The notes under the pieces: model-generated
The model's database searches: none
Told to the model about the DNA's origin: nothing
What the model saw: the letters and a program-made list of their open reading frames with translations, nothing else
Made by a program: the position numbers and the translations under genes
Part shown: one piece after another, positions 57,380-64,000 of the stretch
How positions within the stretch are numbered: position 1 is the stretch's first letter
Layout: every line of letters begins with the position of its first letter
Origin: Citricoccus zhacaiensis
GTDB taxonomy: Bacteria; Actinomycetota; Actinomycetes; Actinomycetales; Micrococcaceae
NCBI RefSeq assembly: GCF_014645315.1
Contig: NZ_BMLQ01000001.1
Span: 119,665-183,664, forward strand
Reading direction: 5' to 3'
DNA length: 64,000 nucleotides

Positions 57380-58762
57380 CTACTGCTCCAGCAGCCACTC
57401 CACGAACCGTGCGACGGCCAGCACGAGGTCGTCGGAGTGCCGCGGACCCACGATCTGCAGCCCCACGGGCAGACCGGCGGCGGTGACGCCCACGGGGATG
57501 CTGATGGCCGGCTGCTGGGTGAGGTTGAACGGAAAGCTGAACGTCGCCCACTGCGGCCAACGCTCCAGTCCACTGCCGGGAGGGACCTCGTGCCCGGCCT
57601 CGAACGCCGGGATCCCCACGGCGGGGGTGAGCAGCACGTTGTGCTCCTCGTGGAAGGAGCCCATCGTGATCCCCGCCTGCGCGGCGACGTCCCGGGCCCG
57701 GAGGTACTCGACCGCGCTGATCGTCTCCCCCCGGTCCCACACCCGACCCAGACCCGGATCGACCTTCTCCCGGGTGCCGGGTGAGCTGGCGGCCATCGTG
57801 TCCAGCAGGGTGGCGGCTCCGCTGGCCCACAACACCTCGAAGGCCTCGATCGGATCGGTGAAGCCGGGATCGGCCTCGGTGACGGGCAGCCCCGCCTCGT
57901 CGATCCGCCGCACCACCGCGTCCACGACGGCCGCGACCTCGCCGTCCACGGTCGCGTAGCCGAGGTCACGCGAGTAGGCCACGTGCAGTCCGGCCACCTC
58001 CCGGTTGAATTCTCCGCGGAAGGTCCGTTGCGGCGGCGCCAGCGAGGTGGGATCCCGGGGATCCGGCAGCGCCAGGATGTCCATCATCAGGGCCGCGTCC
58101 TCCACCGTGCGCGTCATCGGCCCGGCATGGGCCAGCGGACCGAACGGGCTGGCCGGGTACAGCGGGATCCGACCATGGGTGGGCTTGAAGCCCACGATGC
58201 CGCAGAAGGAGGCCGGGATGCGGACGCTGCCGCCGCCGTCGGTCCCCACGGAGCACGGCCCCATGCCAGCGGCCACCGCGGCCGCAGAACCACCGGAGGA
58301 GCCGCCGGCGGTCAACCGCGGATCGGCGGGGTTGCGGGTGATGCCCGTCAGCGGACTGTCCGTGACCGCCTTCCAGGCGAGCTCCGGCGTCGTGGTCTTG
58401 CCGAGGAAGACCATGCCGTCCGCGCGGAGCCGGGCCGCGACGGGCGAGTCCACCGTCCACGGCTGGTCCGTATCGATGGACCGGGAACCCCGAAGGGTGG
58501 GCCAGCCGTCCGTCAGGAAGATGTCCTTGATGGAGACCGGCACGCCGTCCAGGAGCCCCTGGGGGTGGTCACTGAGCCACCTGGCCTCGGACGCGCGGGC
58601 CTGGTCCAGCGCACGGTCACCGTCCACGAGGCAGTAGGCCCCCAGCTCGCCGTCCGCCGTCCCGATCCGGTCCAGGATCGCGGTGGTGGCCTCGACGGGC
58701 GAGAGCGACCGGCTCCCATAGGCGGCCACGAGCTCGACGGCGGTCATCTGGGTGGGGTCCAT
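57380..58762 (-). CDS. Amidase (amidase-signature family)
   Basis: Ser-Ser-Lys hydrolase of 460 residues. Catalytic Lys79 in VPVSIKDIF, the signature TAGGSSGGSAAAVAAG (151-166) and nucleophilic Ser about 179 in GTDGGGSVRIPASFCG. It cleaves an amide of unknown structure. ATG 58762 is chosen because GGGAG lies six bases upstream; the next ATG is 58747. It converges tail-to-tail with the DUF3830 gene, three bases apart, and diverges from the racemase-like pair. Confidence 0.88.
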   Translation of the reverse strand: MDPTQMTAVELVAAYGSRSLSPVEATTAILDRIGTADGELGAYCLVDGDRALDQARASEARWLSDHPQGLLDGVPVSIKDIFLTDGWPTLRGSRSIDTDQPWTVDSPVAARLRADGMVFLGKTTTPELAWKAVTDSPLTGITRNPADPRLTAGGSSGGSAAAVAAGMGPCSVGTDGGGSVRIPASFCGIVGFKPTHGRIPLYPASPFGPLAHAGPMTRTVEDAALMMDILALPDPRDPTSLAPPQRTFRGEFNREVAGLHVAYSRDLGYATVDGEVAAVVDAVVRRIDEAGLPVTEADPGFTDPIEAFEVLWASGAATLLDTMAASSPGTREKVDPGLGRVWDRGETISAVEYLRARDVAAQAGITMGSFHEEHNVLLTPAVGIPAFEAGHEVPPGSGLERWPQWATFSFPFNLTQQPAISIPVGVTAAGLPVGLQIVGPRHSDDLVLAVARFVEWLLEQ

Positions 58763-58999
58763 CTGCAGCTCCCGGTAGGTGACATGGTGTTCGGCGACAT
58801 CGTCCGGACGGCTTCGTGGACGCTCAGGTTCACGGCCGTCACGTCCCCGCATTATGGGGGTTTGATCTGCGCGGATGGAAGGGCCCACGCGTCGTGACCC
58901 GCCCATGGTCGCGAGGACGGTGGCGCCCCTATGATTCAGCCCATCATCAACTCGGCAGATCGACGTGGCAGACCGACGTGGAAGGGGGCGGGGGCGGCA

Positions 59000-59758
59000 G
59001 TGGACCTGTCAGACATCGATTTCGACGGTCCCGTGACCCAGCGCGGCATCGGCGTGATCGCGCCCTTCGACCTGGCCCTGGAGCGGGAACTGTGGCGGTG
59101 GACGCCGTTGGACGTCAGCCTCCACCTCGCCCGGACGCCCTTCGAGCCGGTGCCGGTCAGCCTGAGGATGGCCGAGCTCGTCTCCGAGAGGCGGCACGTG
59201 CAGACAGCCACCCGGGACGTGCTCGGCGTGGATCCGGAGGTCGTGGCCTACCTGTGCACCGCCGGCAGCTTCATCCACGGGCTCGAGTACGAATCCGAAC
59301 TCCGCCGGTCCATCCTGGAGGCCGGAGCTCCCGACGCCGTCACCACCTCCGGCGCCCTGGCGGAGGCCGTGCGGGCCCTGGGACTGCGGCGGGTCTCGGT
59401 GATCACCCCCTATGACGCCGACCTGACGGACCGCCTGGTGGCCTTCCTCGGCGAACTCGGAGTGGCCGTGCCGCAGTGTCACTACCTCGGCCTGGGCGGC
59501 GGGATCTGGCGGGTCAACTACCGCACCGTGGCCGAGCTCATCCTCGCGGCGGACACCCCAGACTCCGAGGCCATCTTCGTCTCCTGCACCAACCTGCCCA
59601 CCTACGACATCGTCGAACCGCTGGAACGCCGGCTCGGCAAGCCCGTTCTGACCGCGAACCAACTGACAGTCTGGGCCTGCCTCGGCCGCATGGGCCTGCC
59701 GATGGTCGGCCCGGGCCGCTGGCTGGCCGACGTCTTCCGAGAGGAATCCCCCTCGTGA
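59000..59758 (+). CDS. Maleate isomerase / Asp-Glu racemase superfamily protein 1
   Basis: A 252-residue member of the superfamily of aspartate/glutamate and hydantoin racemases, maleate cis-trans isomerase and arylmalonate decarboxylase. Both catalytic cysteines are present: Cys86 in AYLCTAGSF and Cys196 in VSCTNLPTYD, a pattern closest to maleate isomerase. Start uncertain: TATGAT (58930-58935) covers the ATG at 58931, so the GTG at 59000 (reads MDLSDIDFDG) after a G-rich stretch is preferred. Its stop overlaps the start of its paralog. Confidence 0.75.
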   Translation: MDLSDIDFDGPVTQRGIGVIAPFDLALERELWRWTPLDVSLHLARTPFEPVPVSLRMAELVSERRHVQTATRDVLGVDPEVVAYLCTAGSFIHGLEYESELRRSILEAGAPDAVTTSGALAEAVRALGLRRVSVITPYDADLTDRLVAFLGELGVAVPQCHYLGLGGGIWRVNYRTVAELILAADTPDSEAIFVSCTNLPTYDIVEPLERRLGKPVLTANQLTVWACLGRMGLPMVGPGRWLADVFREESPS

Positions 59759-60504
59759 CCACCATCGGCATCATCTACCCGGACCACGCTGCCGAGGACG
59801 AATACCCGACTGCGGCGAGCCTGCTCGGCGTGCGCCTGCCGGTCGTGCACATCTACGGCACCGACCTCCACGCGGTTCCCGAACTCCTCGATCTGGGCAG
59901 CCCGGAGAAGCTCGCGGAGGGGGTCTCGCGGCTGATCGCGGCCGTGGCAGCGGACGCGGTGGGCCCGGTGGACGCGTCGGCGGGCGCAGTGGACGCGGTG
60001 ATGTGGGCCTGCACCTCCGGCAGCTTCGTCTACGGCCACGCGGGCGTTCGCCAGCAGGCCGACCAGCTGGCCACGGTGGCCGGAGTGCCGGCGGCGAGCA
60101 CGTCGCAGTCGTTCGTGGCCGCCGTGGCCGCGCTCGGCGTCGGACGGGTCGCCGTGGCGGCCAGCTATCCCGAGGAGGTGGCGGTGCTCTTCACCGACTT
60201 CCTGGCCGCCTCGGGGATCGAGGTGGTGGCCCGGGGCAGTGCCGCGATCGACACGGCGGCGGAGGTGGGCTCCCTGGAGGGCGCCCGGGTGATGGATCTG
60301 GCCCTGCAGAACGACCATCCGGCCGCCGAGGCGCTGCTCATTCCGGACACAGCCATGCACACGCTGGACGTGTTGCCCGCGATCGAGGGCCGGCTGGGCA
60401 AGCCCGTTCTCACGGCCAACCAGGTCACGATCTGGCACGGTCTCCGGCTGGCCGGCTCGCCGGTGGTCTCGGACCGGCTGGGCGCGTTGTTCACGCGGGT
60501 GTAG
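59755..60504 (+). CDS. Maleate isomerase / Asp-Glu racemase superfamily protein 2 (one catalytic Cys replaced)
   Basis: A 249-residue paralog of the preceding protein, starting at GTG 59755 inside a GTGA overlap. Cys86 is kept (WACTSGSFVYG), but the second catalytic cysteine is Asp198 (LIPDTAMHTLD where the paralog has VSCTNLPTYD). The downstream helix RLGKPVLTANQ is identical in both, so the alignment is firm. A two-cysteine racemase/isomerase mechanism seems excluded; a decarboxylase-like activity or a heteromer with protein 1 is possible. GAGGA lies about ten bases upstream. Confidence 0.78.
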   Translation: MTTIGIIYPDHAAEDEYPTAASLLGVRLPVVHIYGTDLHAVPELLDLGSPEKLAEGVSRLIAAVAADAVGPVDASAGAVDAVMWACTSGSFVYGHAGVRQQADQLATVAGVPAASTSQSFVAAVAALGVGRVAVAASYPEEVAVLFTDFLAASGIEVVARGSAAIDTAAEVGSLEGARVMDLALQNDHPAAEALLIPDTAMHTLDVLPAIEGRLGKPVLTANQVTIWHGLRLAGSPVVSDRLGALFTRV

Positions 60505-60528
60505 TGGTGCCGGCAGCGCCCGGCGCGG

Positions 60529-61845
60529 TCAGGGAATGGTGATCTGGCGACCGGCGAGTGCCTCCAGGTTGGCGCTGGCGAATCCCCAGGCACTGCGCCG
60601 GGGGCTCACCCGGGCACCGCTCCATTCTGCGAGCATGTAGGCCACCTTGCCCTGCATCTCCTGCCGCAGGCGGCGGAACGAATCCTCGGGGTCGGTGCCC
60701 ACCTGACCCTGCAGCAACCACCAGGCCCAAGCCGCGGCCCCGGCGTTGGCCACGAAGTCCGGGATCACCGGGATCCCGCGCACGGCCAGGCGTTCCTCCG
60801 CGTCCGGCGTCGTGGGTGAGTTCGCGGCCTCGACCACCGCCCGGGCCGCGACGTCCGCCACGGACCCGACCCCCAGCGCATAGGAGACCGCCGCCGGGAC
60901 GAGGATGTCCGCGGGCGCCACGAGCACCGCCTCGCGCGGCAGGAACTCGACGCCGGACGGTACGGTCGCCCGGTCAATCTCGCCGTAGTGGTCGCGGGCG
61001 GCCAGCAGGGCCGGGATGTCCAGGCCGCGGGGACAGAACAGGGTGCCGGCGGCGTCGGCGATCGCGGTCACGGGGACACCGGCCTCGTGCAGGTACCAGG
61101 CGGCCCCTCCGCCCATGGTGCCGATGCCCTGGATGGCGACCGTGGTCCGCGTGGGTTCCCATCCGAGAGCGGCCGCCGTCCCCAGGCAGGCCTGGGCCAC
61201 CCCGTAGCCACCGATCACGTCACCCAGCGGCAGGCCGTCCCGGTCCACAGTCTCGAGTCCTGCGCGGACGCGGTCCAGGGTGGCCGCCGGGTCCGGCGAG
61301 CGCCGGATGGCGGCGTGAAAGGACTGGTCCAACCCCAGCCGGGTGAAGACGGCGTCGAGGTCCGACTGGGAGACGCCGAGGTCCTCGGCGGTGACCCAGG
61401 AGTTCTCGAGCCACGGCCGCATGTGCGCGAAGAAGCGCTCCAGGACCCCCAGCGCGTCCGGGTCCCGCGGATCGCAGTCGATGCCCGCCTTGGCCCCGCC
61501 GACGGGCAGGCCGAACGCCGCGGTCTTGGTGGCCATGCAGCGTGCCAGGTCGGCGACTTCGTCCCGGGTGCAGCCGGCTCGCATGCGGGTGCCGCCCGTG
61601 GCCATGCCCGCCACCAGGGTGTGCAGCACGAGCCATCCCCGGGAGCCGGTGACCGGGTCGGTCCACACGATCTCCTGCTCCGGCGGGCGGTCGAAGGGGT
61701 CTGGACGCGTGAACGGCTCTCCCGGTGGATTCCCGGACAGGGATTCTGGCCTCGCTCCGGGAAGGGTTTCTGGCCTGGTGCCGCGCGCTGCTCCACTGGT
61801 GCTGTAATGCGTTCGGTTGCCATCAGGGTTCTGGATCAGGGTCAT
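60529..61845 (-). CDS. Glu/Leu/Phe/Val dehydrogenase family protein
   Basis: NAD(P)-dependent amino-acid dehydrogenase of 438 residues. The catalytic lysine region reads LPVGGAKAGID and the catalytic Asp lies in TAEDLGVSQSD; the Rossmann motif AIQGIGTMGGGAA follows. The first 60 residues are an Arg/Pro/Ser-rich extension not typical of the family. ATG 61845 has GGAGG eight bases upstream; frame openness beyond is not meaningful. Substrate could be a branched or aromatic amino acid. Divergent LysR regulator suggests control together with the neighbouring catabolic genes. Confidence 0.85.
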   Translation of the reverse strand: MTLIQNPDGNRTHYSTSGAARGTRPETLPGARPESLSGNPPGEPFTRPDPFDRPPEQEIVWTDPVTGSRGWLVLHTLVAGMATGGTRMRAGCTRDEVADLARCMATKTAAFGLPVGGAKAGIDCDPRDPDALGVLERFFAHMRPWLENSWVTAEDLGVSQSDLDAVFTRLGLDQSFHAAIRRSPDPAATLDRVRAGLETVDRDGLPLGDVIGGYGVAQACLGTAAALGWEPTRTTVAIQGIGTMGGGAAWYLHEAGVPVTAIADAAGTLFCPRGLDIPALLAARDHYGEIDRATVPSGVEFLPREAVLVAPADILVPAAVSYALGVGSVADVAARAVVEAANSPTTPDAEERLAVRGIPVIPDFVANAGAAAWAWWLLQGQVGTDPEDSFRRLRQEMQGKVAYMLAEWSGARVSPRRSAWGFASANLEALAGRQITIP

Positions 61846-62074
61846 GCCCGCCACCTCCATCGAGTTCACGGTTGGTCCCGCAGCGGTTCGCCCTCCGGTG
61901 CGTGCTCCGGTGCGTGCTTCGGTGAATGTTCGGATTCCGCCGGCTCGGCTCCGGCTCGTACTCCCAGCGTGGAGGGGGTTGCCCTTGGCGTCTATCGCCG
62001 GTTCATGCACGATGCTGTGCACCGGGACTGCAAGGTCTCCCTCGCCATGGCAGCCCGCCCCTATGCTGACGCGC
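61846..62074. promoter_or_regulatory. Divergent control region (amino-acid dehydrogenase / LysR) with 12-bp tandem repeat
   Basis: A 229-base region. TATGCT (62062-62067) seven bases before the LysR ATG is its likely leaderless promoter. TCCGGTGCGTGC is repeated exactly at 61894-61905 and 61906-61917 with a degenerate third copy to 61929, close to the dehydrogenase start. TGCAC-N6-GTGCA (62006-62021) is a small palindrome that could be a LysR half-site pair. None is proven. Confidence 0.45.
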
Positions 62075-63022
62075 ATGGAGTTGTCGTTGCGTCGGCTGAG
62101 GATGCTGCGGGAGTTGCACCTGCGCGGCACCGTGACCGCCGTGGCGGCCGCCCTGCACTACAGCCCGTCCGGCATCTCCCAGCAGTTGGCCCAGCTGGAG
62201 CGCGACGTCGGCGCCCGGCTCGTGGAGCGGCATGGCCGCCGGCTACTGCTCACCGACCTCGGGCTCGTTCTCGCCGAACATGCCGAACAGATCCTCGGCT
62301 CGGTGGACCGGGCGACCATGGCCCTGGAGCAGGCTCAGAATGGGGTGACGGCACGTCTCACCGCGGGTGTGTGGGCGTCCGTGGCCTCTAGTCTCGTTCC
62401 GCAGGCCCTCTCCAGACTGGCGGTGAAGTATCCCGGTATCGAGGTCCGCACCGTGGAGTTGGATCCGGAGCAGACGGCGGGTGCGGTCAAGGACGGCACC
62501 TTGGACTTCTCCTTCGTCATCGACTACTCGGTGACTCCGGTGGACTGGGACCCGAGCCTGACCCGGACGGTCATCGCCGTGGAGCGGCTCCACGCCGCCG
62601 TGCCCACCGGGATGATCCCCGCCGAGACGGTGCGGCTGGCCCAGCTGGCCGACTATCCGTGGATCCTGGCCCGAGCGAGCGACCACTTCGGCCATGCGGT
62701 CCGCATCGCCTGCCACCAGAAGGGCTTCGACCCGAGGATCGTCCACACCGTGGCCGAACAGCCCACCGCCCTGGCCATGGCCGCCGGCGGGCTCGGGGTG
62801 ACACTGGTGTCCGATCTCGCACTGGAGCTGATCCCGGACGGAGTGGACATCATCGCCCTGGAGGAACCCGTGATGCGGACAGTCTCCATCGCCTACCGGA
62901 CCACCCCCACTCGTCGACCATCGCTCGAGCTCGTCATTAACGCGATCCGCACGGCCGCCGCTGAGAAGGGACTGGCCATCGGCTCAGCCCCGGCCTCGCC
63001 TGAGCCCGCTAGGGAGTCCTGA
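62075..63022 (+). CDS. LysR-family transcriptional regulator
   Basis: A 315-residue LysR protein: N-terminal helix-turn-helix at about 3-62 (LRMLRELHLRGTVTAVAAALHYSPSGISQQL spans it) and a periplasmic-binding-like effector domain (residues 90-300). The DNA-binding part resembles LysR proteins that start MELSLRRLRMLREL in actinobacteria. ATG 62075 has TATGCT seven bases upstream. It probably controls the divergent dehydrogenase and perhaps the wider 54-62 kb block; effector unknown. The C-terminus is Pro/Ala-rich. Confidence 0.9.
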   Translation: MELSLRRLRMLRELHLRGTVTAVAAALHYSPSGISQQLAQLERDVGARLVERHGRRLLLTDLGLVLAEHAEQILGSVDRATMALEQAQNGVTARLTAGVWASVASSLVPQALSRLAVKYPGIEVRTVELDPEQTAGAVKDGTLDFSFVIDYSVTPVDWDPSLTRTVIAVERLHAAVPTGMIPAETVRLAQLADYPWILARASDHFGHAVRIACHQKGFDPRIVHTVAEQPTALAMAAGGLGVTLVSDLALELIPDGVDIIALEEPVMRTVSIAYRTTPTRRPSLELVINAIRTAAAEKGLAIGSAPASPEPARES

Positions 63023-63102
63023 GCGCGCTACGGAGTCCTGAGTTCGCTGCGGTGCCCTCAGTTCGCTGCGGAATCTTGGTTCACCGTTGTCACCATCCTC
63101 AC

Positions 63103-63147
63103 CGACCGCAGCGACCGCTGCGACCGCTGCGACCGCTGCGTCCGCTG
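63103..63147. repeat. 9-bp tandem repeat
   Basis: CGACCGCTG three times in a row (63112-63138), flanked by the variants CGACCGCAG (63103-63111) and CGTCCGCTG (63139-63147). It lies between the LysR gene and the DUF222 gene. Just before it, 63005-63080 holds four imperfect copies of a motif like CGCTACGGAGTCCTGAGTT. Probably slippage-prone noncoding DNA. Confidence 0.7.
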
Positions 63148-63243
63148 CGCCCACTTTTCCCTCCGCAGTACTCCACACCCTGATTTCCTTGCTCGGCCCT
63201 CCACATTCTGGGGGAGGGTGCTTATCTCGTCCGTTACACATGA

Positions 63244-63259
63244 TCGAATATATGTACTA
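63244..63259. promoter_or_regulatory. Possible LexA (SOS) box upstream of the DUF222 gene
   Basis: TCGAATATATGTACTA matches the actinobacterial SOS consensus TCGAAC-N4-GTTCGA at 9 of 12 arm positions. It lies 40 bases upstream of the DUF222 start codon, inside the likely promoter (TTACAC at 63234-63239; TAGAAC at 63258-63263). DUF222 (13E12-type) genes in Mycobacterium tuberculosis are known LexA targets. Three mismatches keep this tentative. Confidence 0.35.
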
Positions 63260-63298
63260 GAACAATTGGCGGCGACAGGGCGGAAGGAGAGCAGAGGC

Positions 63299-64000
63299 AT
63301 GACGGCAGAGGAGAGCGAACCCTCGCGTGGCCTGGACGAGTTGGCCGAGTGGGCCACTCCGGAGGTCCTTGATGTCGCTCACCAAGCCTTGGAAGTATTG
63401 GCCGAACGCCTGTCCGGCCCCACCACGGTCGATGCCTTCGAACGCGTGATCCTGCCACCCGCTGATGCAGACTGGTCCGGGCTGACCTCTCTCGCGCCGA
63501 TTGCCCCGGGAGAGTCGCCCCACGGCCCCGACTTCGTGGCCGCACCGGAGACCTTCGCGTCCGGTTCGCTACCCGTCATCCACCGTAGGGTCGAAGATCT
63601 GGGGCGTCTTCTGACAGCGGTACATACGTCGTTGGCCGGTCATGCCGCCCATGCCATGGGTGAGGGCCCCCTCCGCGAGCCGTTGCTCGGCATCCCCGGA
63701 GGGGCCAAGCCGTTTCGGGACGCCCCGGACTGGATGGTGAAGACCCTGCGGATTCCCCGGCCGGAGGCACGCAGACGCATCCACCGTGCCCGCCAGATCC
63801 AGCCGCCGGCCCCAGAGATCACCGGCCACCAGCGCAGTGCCGCCTACCCTGTCCTGGCTGAAGCCTTCCTGCAGGGGCATCTCGACCCGGCCACACTCGA
63901 CCTGATCTCCACTGCCCTGGACCAGACGAAAAAGGAGGCCGAGGCGACGAACGCGGACCCCTCCTTGACCGCGGATTGGCTGTCCCGGGGCGAGGAGACC
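63299..64000 (+). CDS. DUF222 (13E12 repeat-type) protein, probably an HNH endonuclease (partial)
   Basis: The frame runs from ATG 63299 off the window after 234 codons. After an acidic N-terminus the sequence PDWMVKTLRIPRPEARRRI, then VLAEAFLQGHLDPATLDLI, matches the DUF222 domain, usually fused to a C-terminal HNH nuclease domain, which would lie outside the window. Actinobacterial genomes often carry several copies and they behave like mobile or selfish families. AAGGAG is about ten bases upstream. Codon use here is less GC-extreme (GTA, TTG, ATT, AAA) than in neighbouring genes. Confidence 0.8.
   Translation, partial: MTAEESEPSRGLDELAEWATPEVLDVAHQALEVLAERLSGPTTVDAFERVILPPADADWSGLTSLAPIAPGESPHGPDFVAAPETFASGSLPVIHRRVEDLGRLLTAVHTSLAGHAAHAMGEGPLREPLLGIPGGAKPFRDAPDWMVKTLRIPRPEARRRIHRARQIQPPAPEITGHQRSAAYPVLAEAFLQGHLDPATLDLISTALDQTKKEAEATNADPSLTADWLSRGEET

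Overview
The window is chromosomal DNA from a high-GC Gram-positive bacterium, most likely an actinobacterium of the order Micrococcales and probably the family Micrococcaceae (Micrococcus, Citricoccus, Arthrobacter or a relative). The evidence is the very GC-rich coding sequence, frequent GTG starts, the leuCD-IclR (NdgR/LtbR) arrangement, DUF3515 and DUF222 proteins, and the gene order murA-plsC-gpsA-ddl and DAK2-recG-rsmD. The genus is not fixed by the sequence. Almost everything is core metabolism. There is no integrated phage, insertion sequence or CRISPR array; the only gene of a mobile-looking family is the truncated DUF222 gene at the right edge.

Region by region. 1-6.5 kb: rpmF (cut by the edge), DUF177, galU, coaD, a class I/II aminotransferase, rsmD, recG. 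6.5-10.1 kb: a DAK2-domain protein and two cell-surface glycan genes (a polysaccharide-type tyrosine autokinase and an LCP glycopolymer transferase). 10.3-17.5 kb: a DUF3515 lipoprotein and the run leuC-leuD-murA-plsC-gpsA-ddl. 17.5-21.1 kb: the divergent IclR regulator, UDP-glucose dehydrogenase and thiL. 21.1-25.1 kb: two tandem membrane-anchored GTPases, then tRNA-Glu and tRNA-Gln. 25.1-33.2 kb: an amino-acid permease, gltX, an FAH-family hydrolase, ilvE, leuB, metG. 33.2-41.4 kb: an unknown membrane protein, serA, ilvC, ilvN, ilvB and ilvD. 41.5-48.3 kb: an unknown acidic protein, tRNA-Lys, a secreted M23 peptidase, a peroxiredoxin, tRNA-Leu, an orphan solute-binding lipoprotein and mqo. 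48.3-53.9 kb: sbcCD and an ADP-ribosylglycohydrolase-family protein. 54-63 kb: a catabolic-looking block (gabD, gabT, DUF3830, amidase, two maleate-isomerase/racemase-like proteins, an amino-acid dehydrogenase, a LysR regulator). 63.3 kb to the end: the start of a DUF222 protein.

How it works together. Branched-chain amino-acid synthesis dominates the middle: leuC, leuD, leuB, ilvE, ilvC, ilvN, ilvB and ilvD are all present. Two control layers can be read from the DNA. First, a 17-bp palindrome, GTCTCA-N5-TGAGAC, lies between leuC and the IclR regulator and again just upstream of the -35 of ilvB. Second, the ilvB leader encodes a 14-residue peptide with Leu-Val-Val-Val-Ile followed by an intrinsic terminator, a classic attenuator. 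About eighteen start codons lie 6-7 nt after a TANNNT-like -10 hexamer, which indicates widespread leaderless transcription and settles several start choices. The most novel-looking locus is the 54-63 kb block, where one of the two tandem racemase-like proteins has Asp in place of the second catalytic Cys.
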